NCBI RefSeq assembly: GCF_000801315.1
Contig: NZ_CP010054.1
Span: 1-64,000, forward strand
Length of the DNA stretch: 64,000 bases
Reading direction: 5' to 3'
DNA from: Hymenobacter sp. DG25B
GTDB taxonomy: Bacteria; Bacteroidota; Bacteroidia; Cytophagales; Hymenobacteraceae
Shown: positions 1 to 9,721 of the stretch, piece after piece
How positions within the stretch are numbered: position 1 is the stretch's first letter
Layout of the letters: the number at the start of each line of letters is the position of its first letter
Program-made: the position numbers and the translations under genes
Notes under the pieces: generated by a model
What the model was told of the DNA's origin: nothing
The model's database searches: none
The model's input: only the letters and a program-made list of their open reading frames with translations

Positions 1-722
1 GGCTTCCAGCAGCGCCTGACCCAGCGCCCGGGCGGGAGTTCAGCAGGTTCAGCTCCAGCAGCAGCAGGTCGCTCTGCGAGAGGCGGCCCAGCTTGTAGCG
101 CTCCTGCCCTATCCGGAACAGATCTTCGTTGGCCTGCACGTTCTGGCGGGCCACCGAGGCATTCACCTGCTGCAGGAGCACATCGAAATACAGCTCCGTA
201 ATGCGCTGGGCAATGTTCTCGCGCTCCTCCACGTACTGCCGCTGCGACTCCTGGTAGCGCAAAGGCTCAATTTGCCGGGCCCAGCGCAAGGAGTTGTAGG
301 CGCCCAGGGCTGCGTGAGGCCAATGCCAATGGGCCGGTTGCTATAGCTGCCGCTGCATCTCGGAGGCAATCATAATCTGTCCGCCGGTGAAGCCAATATT
401 CTGGGTGAGGGTGGCCGCCAGGTTGGAGTTGTTGAAGCGCACAGCCCGGAAAGCTGTGGTGCCATCGGGCTGCACCACCGGGCTATCTGGCGGCTGAAGT
501 CCGGAATGGCGCCCTGCAGGGCCAGCTGGGGGCGGTAGTTGGCGCGGTAGGTGCGCCACTGCCAGTAGCTGGTTTCGCGGTTGGTCTGCGCCTGCCTGGC
601 TACGGAGGACTGCGCCAGTGCCTGGGCAATAACCTGCTCCAGGTGAGCGGCGCGGCCGGGGCCTGGGCAGCCAGGCGCAGCCCGGGCACCAACAGCAAAG
701 CGACAAATAGAAAACGTTTCAT
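1..722 (-). pseudogene. TolC-family outer-membrane efflux protein, partial and frame-disrupted
   Basis: The ATG at 722 opens a signal peptide (MKRFLFVALLL...AAQA). TolC-like helical segments follow, but in changing frames. A stretch with EQVIAQALAQSS lies in one frame, NNSNLAATLTQNIGFTGGQ in the next, and YFDVLLQQVNASVARQNVQANE with the YKLGRLSQSDLLLLE motif in a third. I count about five frame switches in 720 bp, near 650, 490, 350, 310 and 35. The gene runs off the left edge. It lies directly downstream of the adaptor gene, so the pair would form the periplasmic and outer-membrane parts of a tripartite efflux pump; the inner-membrane component is not in the window. The density of frame switches fits either a decayed gene or poor sequence at a contig end. 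The family call is fairly safe from the motifs; intactness cannot be judged. Confidence 0.7.
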
Positions 723-756
723 AGCTCAGGAAAGGCGCGGAGTTAGTCTTTAATCG

Positions 757-1988
757 TCAGCAGGGTGTGGTATCGTACTCCTTCATGTCCGAGATAATAA
801 TCTCGTCGCCGGGCTGCAGGCCGCTGAGCACCTGCACGTAGTCGAAGTTGCTGTCGCCGAAGCGCACGGTGCGCTGCTCGGCTTTGTCGCCCTTCACTAC
901 AAATACTTTCTGCTCCTGCCCGCCCTGGTAGAAGGGGCCGTTTTTCACGCGCGTCACGTGGTTGTGCGCTTTGGTTACCACGTACACATCGGCGCGCAGA
1001 TTGGAGCGCAGCGCCGGGTGGTGGTTTTCCTCCAGCGTAGCATAGAAGTTCACCACGCCCTTATCCACGGCCGGGCTTACCGTGCTGATGGTGCCGCGCA
1101 GGTCGGTGCCGTTCAGGCGCACCACCACCGGCGCGCCCACGTGCAGGGCATCGGCGTAGGAATCGGAAATGGAGGCTTTCACCCGGAAGCTGGTCAGGTC
1201 GGCTACGCGGGCCAGGGGGTCGCCCTGGTTCACGGTGGTGCCCAGCTCATCGTTTACCCAGGTAACCACGCCGGGCTGCTGGCTGCTGATGTTGGCCTGG
1301 GCCAGCTTGCCGGCCAGGTCGGAAATGCTACGGTCCTGCATCTGCATGGTGTAGCCCAGCTCGCGCACGTCGGCGGCGTTGCTCAGGCGCTGGTTGCGGA
1401 TCTGCTCGCGCAGGCGCTGCAGCTCCAGCTGGGCCACTTTCAGGTTCAGCTCGGCCTGGCGCACACTCTCGGTGGTGCCGCCGCCTATTTTGAGCAGGTA
1501 CTGCTCATCGTGCAGCGCCGACTGCAGGCTGCGCACTTTCACCTGCTGCACCTGCTCCTGGGACTGCAAATCGTTGAGGCCGTGCTCCAGCTTGAGCTGC
1601 AGCTGGGAGTTTTTGTTGCGGTTCTGCTGCTGCTCGTCCTGCAGCTTGGCCAGGCTACTGGTGGTCATGTCCTTATCCAGCTCCAGAATGGTTTGCCCGG
1701 GCTTTACCTTCTCCCCTACCTGCAGAGCCACCCGCCGGATGGTGCTTTGAATGGGGCTGGTAATCACGGCCTCGTGGCCGGGAATAATGAGGCCGGAGGC
1801 CGTGAGGGAGGCTTCTACGTCGCCGGTTTCTGCGGTGGCGGTGAGAATATCGGTGCTTTTCACACTGGGCCGCAGCACCGTGCGGAAAGCCAGCAGGCCG
1901 CCTATTGCTACGGCTACCACCAGAAAAACAATCAGCCAACGACGACGCTGGCGGCGGTTTGAATGGCGGTAGAAATTGCTCTGTCCAT
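757..1988 (-). CDS. HlyD/MacA-family periplasmic adaptor of an efflux pump
   Basis: This is a membrane-fusion protein linking an inner-membrane transporter to a TolC channel. One N-terminal membrane segment (LIVFLVVAVAIGGLLAF) is followed by a lipoyl/barrel half (GLIIPGHEAVITSPIQ). A long coiled-coil hairpin rich in Q, L and E comes next, then the second lipoyl half (SSQQPGVVTWVN), a beta-barrel, and a C-terminal LSGLQPGDEIIISDM segment typical of the family. The open frame has only a GTG at 1920, inside the membrane helix. An ATG at 1988 (MDRAIST) is more likely the true start but lies in another frame, so one base seems lost between about 1930 and 1960. The C-terminus may also be shifted near 770, because another frame reads TLLTIKD before a stop. 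It is followed directly by the TolC-like gene. Confidence 0.75.
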
Positions 1989-2163
1989 TTTCGTGCAGGA
2001 AGGGTAAAGGTTCCTGCAGGTATAGCCAATGCCCGTGCCATTTTCATAAATAATTGTTTATCAGTAATTTAACTGCAAATATTAGATTATCCATATCCCA
2101 AATTATGTCCGGAAATGGACAGGGTGTTCGGAAATGAAAGCGCCATTTCACATTACCGGCCAC

Positions 2164-2212
2164 AAAAAACCACCGGCCCCGGGCTCCCTCTCAGGAAGGC
2201 CGGGGCCGGTGG
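2164..2212 (-). terminator. Intrinsic terminator after the PAS-LuxR gene
   Basis: A perfect 13-bp GC stem (2170-2182 with 2200-2212) is followed on the minus strand by a run of six T (2164-2169). It sits 23 nt after the stop codon of the LuxR-type gene. Confidence 0.8.
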
Positions 2213-2234
2213 CTGCAAGCGGGTAAAGCGGCTC

Positions 2235-3031
2235 TTAAATCAAGCCCGCCGCTTCGGCAAAGCTTACCAGCTTGGATGTGTCTTTGATGTTGGTCTTTTC
2301 CAGCATGTTGCGCCGGTGGGTTTCCACGGTGTGCACACTGATAAAGAGCTGATCGGCAATATCCTTACTGGTGAAGTCCCGGCCCAGCAGCAGGCGCAGA
2401 ATCTCCAGCTCCCGCTTGCTGAGGAAATTGTCGGTGCTTAGCGTGTGGCTTTCGGTGTTGTAAGTGTAAAGCAGATCGGTGTGCTGGTCTCGGACGATGT
2501 TAATCATCATGCTGTCGTTCTTTTTCAGGTGCGACACATTGCTGATAATCAGCAGCATCCGGCACGCGTTGCCTTCCTCATCCAGATCCAGAATGGCATT
2601 GCGCTGCAATACGCGCATGTAGTTGCCATTCAGGCACCGCAGGCGGTAGTCGTAGCTGGAGCGGTAGTTTAGCCGGTGCTGCCGCTCGGGCATGGCATCC
2701 AGATAATCCATTTCCATTTCCAGAAAACGCACCAGGCCCGGCAGGTCGTCGGGGTGCACAATGGTGAAGGTGAAATCCAGGCCCCCGGTCAGGAACCGCT
2801 CGGCCTTGTAGCCCAGGGCCCGCTCCACCATGTCACTGATATAGACGTAGCTGGCCTGGCTGGCATCGAAAATAGCCACACCGCAGTCTACCATGACAAA
2901 AATCTTCTCTAGCAGCGGATTATGCTGCAACAGCAGCTCTTTATCAAACGAGCTACCCCGGCTGCATGAGTCCGGTAACGCTGCACTAGCTGGCTTACCG
3001 AGGTGTGCGACACCTGCAAAACCTCTTCCAT
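2235..3031 (-). CDS. PAS domain-containing LuxR-type transcription regulator (one frameshift)
   Basis: The N-terminal half is a PAS-like sensor fold (GVAIFDASQASYVYISD, GYKAERF, FTIVHPDDLPG, YDYRLRCLNGNYMRVLQR). The last 65 residues are a LuxR/GerE helix-turn-helix with SKRELEILRLLL, SKDIADQLFISVHTVETHRRN and a final hydrophobic helix. It lacks a receiver domain and is therefore probably a ligand- or stress-sensing regulator. The long frame begins without an ATG. An ATG at 3031 opens MEEVLQVSHTSVSQLVQRY in the neighbouring frame and joins the main frame if one G is added to the GGGG run near 2957-2960; the length then becomes an exact multiple of three (265 residues). It lies upstream of the efflux genes on the same strand and may control them (inference). 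Confidence 0.8.
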
Positions 3032-3488
3032 AGCCTTCTCAAATTTTACTCCCCTCTACGCTACTCCATCCCCTCTTCCTGCTCGTTTCCCCTGCCTATA
3101 GTCGCACCCTCGGTCTAAGGTATCGGCAAGAGAATCTGCTACTGTGCTGGGTTTTGTTCTCCCACCACCAATTCAATATTTTAAATATAACGAATTATAT
3201 ATATAATTTTATATTTTTATATTACAAGGCTCATAATAGATGATAACTATCAGGTGATATGCTGTTTATAGATAGCCGCAATTTACTTTACAAGATAGTA
3301 TACGCGGCGCGGCAGAAGGTTGCATAGCTTTTGGGGAATATTATCTGTCGGCCATTATTTTAGTTGAAACGCAGAGTACCTATTCTGTTCATGGCCCTTC
3401 CGGCATACTGTTTCAGCAAGAAACTGCCGCTTCAGCACCATATTGACAGCTCCACCGTAGTAGAAGCAATTCTTCCCAACTTGCCCGC
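3032..3488. other. AT-rich divergent intergenic region
   Basis: This gap of about 457 bp separates the minus-strand LuxR-type gene from the plus-strand pncB. It holds a strikingly AT-rich core (about 3172-3240, with repeated TATA and ATTT) in an otherwise GC-rich sequence. Both promoters should lie here, but no exact TTG-N19-TAnnTTTG match was found. No ORF or hairpin with a T-tract was seen. Confidence 0.5.
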
Positions 3489-4978
3489 ATGAATTCAGCC
3501 CCGCTTTCCGGCCTGTATGCGCCCTCGCTCAGCCTGCTCACCGACCTCTATCAGCTGACCATGGCCTATGGCTACTGGCAGCAGGGCCTGCAGGACCGCG
3601 AAGCCGTGTTTCACCTCTACTTTCGCCGCCCGCCCTTTGAGGGCGGCTATGCCGTGTGCGCAGGCCTGGCCTACGCCGCCGACTGGCTTTCGCACCTCCA
3701 TTTATCTGAGGATGACCTAACGTACCTGCGCAGCCTGAAAGGCAGCAAAGGCACCCCGCTCTTCGACCCTAAGTTTCTGGAATACCTGCGCGAGCTGAAA
3801 TTCACCTGTGATGTGGATGCTATTGCGGAGGGCACGGTGGTTTTCGCCAATGAGCCCCTGATTCGGGTGCAGGGCCCTTTGCTGCAGGCCCAACTGGTAG
3901 AAACCGCCCTGCTCACGCTGGTTAATTTCCAGACGCTGGTGGCTACCAAAGCCGCCCGCGTGCGCGAAGCAATAGGCCCTGAGGACCAGATGCTGGAGTT
4001 TGGCCTGCGGCGCGCCCAGGGCTTTGACGGCGGCCTTTCCGCCAGCCGGGCCGCCTACCTGGGCGGGGCCGATGCTACCTCCAACGTACTGGCCGGGCAG
4101 CGCTTCGGCATTCCCGTGAAGGGCACCCACGCCCATAGCTGGATTATGGCGTTTGAAGACGAGGAAACGGCTTTTAAGGCTTACGCTCAGGCTTTCCCCG
4201 ATGACTCCGTGTTTTTGGTGGATACCTACGATACGCTGGAAGGCGTGCGCCACGCCATTGCCGTGGCCCGCGAAATGCGCGCCAACGGCCACGAGCTGGG
4301 CGGCATCCGCCTGGACTCCGGCGACCTGGCCTACCTCAGCCGCGAGGCCCGCGCCCTGCTGGATGAGGCCGGCTTCCAGCAGGTGCGCATTGTGGCCAGC
4401 AACGACCTGGAAGAAAACCTCATTACCAGCCTCAAACAGCAGGGCGCCCGCATCGATACCTGGGCGTGGGCACGCAGCTGGTTACCGCCTACGACCAGCC
4501 GGCGCTGGGCGGCGTGTACAAAATGGCTGCCCTGCGCAAACCCGACGACTCGGGCTGGGACTACACCATTAAGCTCTCGGAGCAGCTGGTGAAAACCAGC
4601 ATCCCGGGCATTCTGCAGGTGCGGCGCTACAAGTCGGAAAAAGGCCAGCCCCGCGCCGATATGCTCTACAACTCCGCCGAGCCCCTCCCCGACCAGCTCA
4701 CCATCGTCGATCCACTGGATGCCACCCGCCGCCGCCTCGTGCGCCCCGATGCTGCTTTTCGGGAGCTGCTGGAGCCCGTTTTCCGCCGCGGACAGCAGGT
4801 GCAGGAGCTGCCTACCCTGGCCGAAAGCCGCGCCCGCGCCCAGCGTGAAGTGCAAAGCCTGGACCCCAGTATCCGCCGCTTCCTCAACCCCCACACCTAC
4901 CCGGTGGGCCTAGAAGAAACGCTGAACACCTTCCGCACCGAGCTAATTCTGGAGAAGCGGCCATTGCGCCCGGCATGA
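3489..4978 (+). CDS. pncB: Nicotinate phosphoribosyltransferase (one frameshift)
   Basis: It converts nicotinate and PRPP to nicotinate mononucleotide in NAD salvage. The first part carries the family core: SLLTDLYQLTMAYGYWQ at the N-terminus, FGLRRAQG, GTHAHSWIMAF, LVDTYDT and GGIRLDSGDLAYLS. The second part begins with VGTQLVTAYDQPALGGVYK. The two parts lie in different frames that meet around 4462-4468, where one G in the TGGGCG run would restore WGVGT, the expected motif. With that base added, the gene is 496 codons, a normal family length. The shift may be a sequencing slip or a recent mutation. Transcription diverges from the LuxR-type gene. Confidence 0.9.
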
Positions 4979-4989
4979 AGAAACAAGCC

Positions 4990-5409
4990 TTAATCAAGGC
5001 TCCACTCGCACCAGATGTCAAAACCCTGGCCATTAAGCTGCGCCCTTTCGTCCTCTGTCAAGGGCAATACCACATAATCTTCATGACTGATGGTGCCCAG
5101 CAATAAGGTATTATCATGATATAGAGCGGGGTCCTCAAAGGCCCCGTTTTTCCAATCATGAAAGGCTACACCTTTAATATACGCCACTACTTCTGGTGTA
5201 AGCGAGAAACGGTGTGTGGCTTTATAAACTCGCGGAATGTTAGCAGGCAGGAAAACCTGTGCTTGAGCAAGCACAGGAGACAATCGAGCTTTTGACCACA
5301 GTTGATTCAGCTCTAAGTAATTTGCTTTGGGAAGAGCTTTATCAAGCAATTCACCCCAGCGTGTTGCAGGGAGTTTGTTAAATGATTCCTGCAAGAAATA
5401 CTTTGGCAT
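4990..5409 (-). CDS. Hypothetical protein, about 139 aa
   Basis: The ATG at 5409 (MPKYFLQES) is preferred over an upstream TTG at 5445. The protein is soluble and mixed alpha/beta in appearance, with no signal peptide. Segments such as LTPEVVAYIKGVAFHDWKNG and DNTLLLGTISHEDYVVLPLT suggest a compact domain, and it ends in WCEWSLD. I do not recognise the family. It is convergent with pncB (11 bp apart) and lies 43 bp downstream of the oxidoreductase on the same strand, so it may be co-transcribed with that gene. Confidence 0.6.
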   Translation of the reverse strand: MPKYFLQESFNKLPATRWGELLDKALPKANYLELNQLWSKARLSPVLAQAQVFLPANIPRVYKATHRFSLTPEVVAYIKGVAFHDWKNGAFEDPALYHDNTLLLGTISHEDYVVLPLTEDERAQLNGQGFDIWCEWSLD

Positions 5410-5452
5410 TTTCTCTGCTTTTTGGATCGAGACGGGACAAAGCAACCTCTTG

Positions 5453-6628
5453 TTATACCTTCACCCGTTTCCCGGTGCGGGCTGCTTCGTAAATGGCTTG
5501 AATCAGCCTGATATCCCGCAGACCTTCTTCGCCGGGCGTTTTGGGCGTGGTGTTGTTGAGCACGCACTCGGCCATGTGGTCCAGCTCGGCGGCGAATTGG
5601 TTGCCTTCGTCTATGTTGGGTTTCCGCTCCCCGTCTTTGTCGCCAATCTTCAGGTTGTGGTCATTATAGTCAGTGGCGGGGTCAAGGTCCAGCCAGGCTT
5701 TTTCGCCGAACACACGGTAGCGCTTCACTTCCTGAATGCTGTAGGAACTGGTGCAGGTGGCCAGCACGCCGCTGGGAAAGCGGAGCGTGAAATGAATCCG
5801 GTCTTCCACCTCCTGGAAGCGCGGGTCGTTTTTGTCGGTTGATTCGATGGCGGTTACTTCTACCGGCTCTTCGCCGGTGAGGTAGCGGGTGGCATTCAGG
5901 GAGTAAATGCCGATGTCCATGAGGGAGCCGCCGCCGGCCAGCTTTTTCTGCACCCGCCAGGAGTCGGCTTTGTCGCCGGTGGGGTCTACGCTGCGGCCGT
6001 GGTCGGCGGTGATTTGCAGCAGCTTGCCTAGCTCACCTTTACGGATGCGGGCAATGGCATCCAGGTTAAAGGGCTCGTACTGGGCCCGGTAGGCTACCAT
6101 CAGCTTTTTGCCGCCTTCCTGGCAGGCATCTATCATCTTCTGACAATCCTCCGGGGAGGTAGCCATGGGCTTTTCCGTCAGCACGTGCTTGCCCGCTTTG
6201 GCCGCCCGAATGGTGTACTCGGCGTGCAGGCCCACGGGCAGCACAATGTAGACCACATCCACCTCCGGGTTGTCCTTAATAGAGTCGAAGTTCTCGTAGC
6301 TGTAGACGTTCTTCGCTTCTACGCCATATTGACGGGCGAGCTTTTTGGCTTTGTCCGGCGTGCCGCTGACCAGGGCCGTAATGCGGGCGTGCTTACATTC
6401 TTTAAAGGCGGGCATCATTTGCTGGGTGGCAAACTTGCCCAGCCCTACTATAGCAAAGCCAACTTTCTTCTGGTCGTCGTACTGCATTGCATCATCAAGA
6501 GGTGAAGGAGCAGATGCAGCCGCTGGCCCGGCCACGATAACCGCGGCCACCGTCAGGCCCGCCTGGCGCAGAAACGTACGCCGCGAAGCGGAAGAATCGA
6601 AACCGTTCTTAACAAGCCCTACGCTCAC
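5453..6628 (-). CDS. Gfo/Idh/MocA-family oxidoreductase with Tat signal
   Basis: This is an NAD(P)-dependent sugar or polyol oxidoreductase. The start is a GTG at 6628. A twin-arginine leader (SRRTFLRQ, then a hydrophobic stretch ending AAASA) indicates folded export through the Tat system, as in glucose-fructose oxidoreductase-type enzymes that travel with a bound cofactor. The Rossmann part follows (GFAIVGLGKFA), then the EKPMA motif typical of the family, and a C-terminal domain with SLMDIGIYSLNATRYLTG. At 391 residues the length is normal. The substrate cannot be told from the sequence. Confidence 0.87.
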   Translation of the reverse strand: MSVGLVKNGFDSSASRRTFLRQAGLTVAAVIVAGPAAASAPSPLDDAMQYDDQKKVGFAIVGLGKFATQQMMPAFKECKHARITALVSGTPDKAKKLARQYGVEAKNVYSYENFDSIKDNPEVDVVYIVLPVGLHAEYTIRAAKAGKHVLTEKPMATSPEDCQKMIDACQEGGKKLMVAYRAQYEPFNLDAIARIRKGELGKLLQITADHGRSVDPTGDKADSWRVQKKLAGGGSLMDIGIYSLNATRYLTGEEPVEVTAIESTDKNDPRFQEVEDRIHFTLRFPSGVLATCTSSYSIQEVKRYRVFGEKAWLDLDPATDYNDHNLKIGDKDGERKPNIDEGNQFAAELDHMAECVLNNTTPKTPGEEGLRDIRLIQAIYEAARTGKRVKV

Positions 6629-6738
6629 ATCTGGGTAGGCTGAACGGGTAATTTGCCAGCGCCGTTACGGGCGGCTAATGGATGGGCAGAATTTTCTACC
6701 TCTGTTCCTAACCTTAAAAACGGGCTGTGGAGACCTTA

Positions 6739-6847
6739 GAACGTCATGTCGAGCGAAGTCGAGACATCTCGCGTGCTGATGTTGAGATAGTAATAACACT
6801 ATTCACCACACTAGCGAGATGTCTCGACTGCGCTCGACATGACGTTC
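6739..6847. repeat. Inverted repeat element A (34-bp arms)
   Basis: The arms are 6739-6772 and 6814-6847 (33 of 34 positions complementary), separated by 41 nt. Each arm contains its own smaller palindrome around GTCGAG...TCGAGACA. It lies in the gap between the Gfo/Idh/MocA gene and purM and is not followed by a T-run, so a mobile REPIN-like element fits better than a plain terminator. Confidence 0.75.
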
Positions 6848-6881
6848 CTTTCTGTTGGGTTTGCTGGCTCGTAACGCCGGC

Positions 6882-7991
6882 TTACGCGTAGCTCAGCTCG
6901 CCCGCGCCTACTTTCAGCCGGATACCGGGCTCAGCGGTGATACGGCCCGCTACTTGGGCGTCGTAGCCATCGGCGCGGAGCTGGGCGGCTATGGTTTCGG
7001 CCTGGGCTTCATCGGTTACCAATAGCATGCCGTTGCCCATATTCCAGTAGAGGTACGCATCGGCAGGGGTGATGCCGGCCAGCTCGGTGAGCTTCTGCAT
7101 GGCGGGCAGGGGCTCGAAGAGGTTCGTCAACTCAGCGCCCACGCCGTTTTTTAGCACGCGCTTGAAGTTATCGGCAATGCCGCCGCCGGTGATGTGGGCG
7201 GCGGCGTAGAGCGGCAGGCCCGCGTCCAGCACCCGCGCCACGCCGGGCGAGTAGATGAGCGAAGGTGCCAGCAGCACCTCGCCCCAGGTGTGGCCGGCGC
7301 TGCCGTGCGGCGTGGCATCCAGCCCATCATACGGGGCCGAGTGCCAGTTGTCGCCGAACAGGTTTTGCAAGGTGCGGCGGGCCAGGGAAAAGCCGTTGGA
7401 ACGGAAGCTGGGCGAGCGAAGCGCCACTACAGCCTGCCCGGCTTTCACGCCGGCGCCGCTCAGGGGGCGCTCCAGGCTGGGGTGCAGACTGCCAATGGCA
7501 GTGGAACACCAGTTGAAGTTCATTTTGGCACCCGGCCAGCCACCGATGCGGTTGCCCAGCTCGGCAATTTCGCCGCCCGTAATGGCCATTTCCGCAAAGT
7601 TGCAGGCATCGTGAAGGCCGCGCATCATCTCGTCAATCACCTCATAGTCGAGGATATTCACGTCGATGATGTTGGAGAGGTTGGTGGGCACAAAACCACC
7701 CACAATGAGGTCATCGGCCGTCATGGCTACCAGGTCGTAGCCCAGCGTATCGAACTTGCCCACGCGCTCCGCTACCTCAATCTTGGTCCCGATGCCATCG
7801 GAGGAAATACCCAGGCGGGCGTTACCGAAGCGGATTTCGTTGGCGAAGCCGCCCTCCAGATCCTGCGCGGCCTCGCCGGGCTTACCAGCACGATTGGCGA
7901 AGGTTTTCTTAGACCAGGCGTAAGCGTTGCGGGAGCATTCGTTGCCGAGGTCGATGTCGTAGCCGGCGGGTTTCTGAGAGGAAGTGGACAT
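6882..7991 (-). CDS. purM: Phosphoribosylformylglycinamidine cyclo-ligase (AIR synthetase)
   Basis: It is step 5 of purine synthesis: FGAM + ATP to AIR. At 369 residues it shows the AIRS fold with FANEIRFG, GISSDGIGTKI, DTLGYDLVAMTADDLIVGG, ITGGEIAEL, LRSPSFRSNGFSL, AHITGGGI and YLYWNMGNGML. The start is an ATG at 7991. It is the last gene of the minus-strand pur cluster, separated from purF by a large palindromic repeat (8013-8170) that might reduce read-through from the upstream genes (inference). Confidence 0.95.
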   Translation of the reverse strand: MSTSSQKPAGYDIDLGNECSRNAYAWSKKTFANRAGKPGEAAQDLEGGFANEIRFGNARLGISSDGIGTKIEVAERVGKFDTLGYDLVAMTADDLIVGGFVPTNLSNIIDVNILDYEVIDEMMRGLHDACNFAEMAITGGEIAELGNRIGGWPGAKMNFNWCSTAIGSLHPSLERPLSGAGVKAGQAVVALRSPSFRSNGFSLARRTLQNLFGDNWHSAPYDGLDATPHGSAGHTWGEVLLAPSLIYSPGVARVLDAGLPLYAAAHITGGGIADNFKRVLKNGVGAELTNLFEPLPAMQKLTELAGITPADAYLYWNMGNGMLLVTDEAQAETIAAQLRADGYDAQVAGRITAEPGIRLKVGAGELSYA

Positions 7992-8012
7992 ATGAAACGC
8001 TATGTTGAGGCT

Positions 8013-8170
8013 AAACTAAAAACTAGTTCCCCTCCTCAGCTGAGGAGGGGCTAGGGGTGGTTGATGGACGGCAGAACGATGATTAGAACTAGGCCTAGCG
8101 AGGATGTTCAACGATTGGTCAACCACCCCTAGCCCCTCCTCAGCTGAGGAGGGGAACTAGTTTTTAGTTT
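8013..8170. repeat. Inverted repeat element B (52-bp perfect arms)
   Basis: The arms 8013-8064 and 8119-8170 are perfectly complementary over 52 bp, with a 54-nt spacer. Each arm also contains a perfect 22-nt palindrome (CCCCTCCTCAG and its complement). The whole element fills the gap between purF and purM, starting 22 bp upstream of the purM start codon. Confidence 0.85.
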
Positions 8171-8197
8171 TGCACTAGTTCGCATTGCATCCCTTAA

Positions 8198-9706
8198 TTA
8201 ATGTTCCGTTGGCTCGGGGGCCTTGGCGCTGACGGAGGGCACCACATCGGTGCGGTTCTTTTTGTCGCCGCGGTGGCTTTGGCGCTCCTCTTGGATGTGG
8301 CGCAGGTACTTGGTCACGTCGCCGGTAGGATACTCCCCGGTGAAGCAGGCAAAGCAGCTGCCGCCGTGGCCCTTATCCTCCGAGAAAAGCTCCTTCAGGT
8401 CTTCTATCGATTGATAGATAACCTTATCGGCCTCAATGTAGCGGCAGATTTCCTCCTCGGTGTAGTTGGCGGCAATCAGCTCCGTGCTCATGGCCATATC
8501 AATACCGTAGATGCAGGGCGCAATAATGGGCGGCGCGCTGGAAATGAAGTACACCTCCAAAGCACCAGCCTCGCGCAGAATGCGCACAATGCGCCGGGAG
8601 GTGGTGCCCCGCACAATGCTGTCATCGACTACGGCAATCTTCTTGCCCTCCACAAACTCCCGGATGGGGTTCAGCTTCTTCTTCACAATGTCCTCGCGGC
8701 CGGCCTGGCTGCTCACAATAAAGGAGCGGCCCATGTGGTTGTTTTTCACCAGCGCCCGGCGGTAGGGCACCCCAATGGCCTCGGCCAGACCAGAAGCCGA
8801 GAAGTAGCCGGAAGATGGTACATCAATCACCATATCAGGCTGAATACCGGACTCAATTACCTTGCGGGCCAGCATCTTACCCAGGCGCACCCGCTCCCGG
8901 GCCACCAATCGGCCATGAATGGTAGAGTCTTCGCGGGCGAAGTAGATGTGCTCGAACACGCAGAAGTTTTTGGGCTGCTCCTGCTGGTTCTTGTGATGTA
9001 CTTTAAAGTCTTTATCGATGAATACCGCCTGGCCGGGCCCTACGTTTTCCAGGAATTCGAAACCCAGATAATCAAAGCAGGTGCTTTCCGAGGCAAAGGC
9101 GTATACCGGACCGTTTTCTGTCTGGCGGCGGCCCAGCACCAGGGGCCGGATGCCCAGAGGGTCGTTGAAGGCCAGCAGGCCATGGCCGGCAATAATGGTA
9201 ATAGTGGCGTAGGCGCCTTTCACCAGCTCCTGGGTGGTTTCTACGGCATCGAAGATGTCAATGACCGACAGCGCATCCAGGTTCTTCAGGCGCAGCTCTG
9301 AGGCGAAGGTGTACATGATGAGCTCCAGGTCGTTGCTGGTTTTGGGCAGCACGTGGTATTTCTCGTGCAGGCGCTTGGCCGCCGAACGGAAGTTGATGAC
9401 GTTGCCGTTGTGCACCATCGACAGCCCGAAGGGGTAGCTGGTGGTAAAGGGCTGGGCCAGCTCGGCGTCGCCGGAGCCCTGCGTGGTATACCGGGCATGG
9501 CCAATGCCGATGTTGCCCCTCAGCTTTTTGAGCTGCTTGGGCTTAAACACATCGGCAATCAGGCCATTGCCTTTGCAGAGGTGGAAATTATCGTCGAAGG
9601 TGGCAATGCCGGCCGCGTCCTGCCCGCGATGCTGCAACGCGGTAAGACCAAATACGATGTCGTGGGCAACATCATCGGGGCCGTAAAAACCTACAATTCC
9701 GCACAT
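8198..9706 (-). CDS. purF: Amidophosphoribosyltransferase
   Basis: It carries out the committed first step of purine synthesis, PRPP + glutamine to phosphoribosylamine. The N-terminus MCGIVGFYG supplies the catalytic Cys2 of the Ntn-type glutaminase after removal of Met1. GLTALQHRGQDAAGIA and GIGHARYTTQG follow. The C-terminal phosphoribosyltransferase half shows VIDVPSSG and the PRPP loop VVDDSIVRGTTS. At 502 residues it is full length. It is 15 bp downstream of purN in the pur operon. The C-terminal tail (ADAPEPTEH-like, charged) is longer than usual. Confidence 0.96.
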   Translation of the reverse strand: MCGIVGFYGPDDVAHDIVFGLTALQHRGQDAAGIATFDDNFHLCKGNGLIADVFKPKQLKKLRGNIGIGHARYTTQGSGDAELAQPFTTSYPFGLSMVHNGNVINFRSAAKRLHEKYHVLPKTSNDLELIMYTFASELRLKNLDALSVIDIFDAVETTQELVKGAYATITIIAGHGLLAFNDPLGIRPLVLGRRQTENGPVYAFASESTCFDYLGFEFLENVGPGQAVFIDKDFKVHHKNQQEQPKNFCVFEHIYFAREDSTIHGRLVARERVRLGKMLARKVIESGIQPDMVIDVPSSGYFSASGLAEAIGVPYRRALVKNNHMGRSFIVSSQAGREDIVKKKLNPIREFVEGKKIAVVDDSIVRGTTSRRIVRILREAGALEVYFISSAPPIIAPCIYGIDMAMSTELIAANYTEEEICRYIEADKVIYQSIEDLKELFSEDKGHGGSCFACFTGEYPTGDVTKYLRHIQEERQSHRGDKKNRTDVVPSVSAKAPEPTEH

Positions 9707-9721
9707 GGCAGTTTTTAGTTG

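Noticed and set aside
958..1962. Open frame of 334 codons opposite the adaptor gene
   Set aside because: It is the antisense of a GC-rich coding region, has low-complexity Gly/Ala/His composition and no recognisable domain.
8013..8170. Element B as a simple transcription terminator of purF
   Set aside because: It lacks a T-run, is much longer than needed and has the same two-arm build as the other dispersed repeats.
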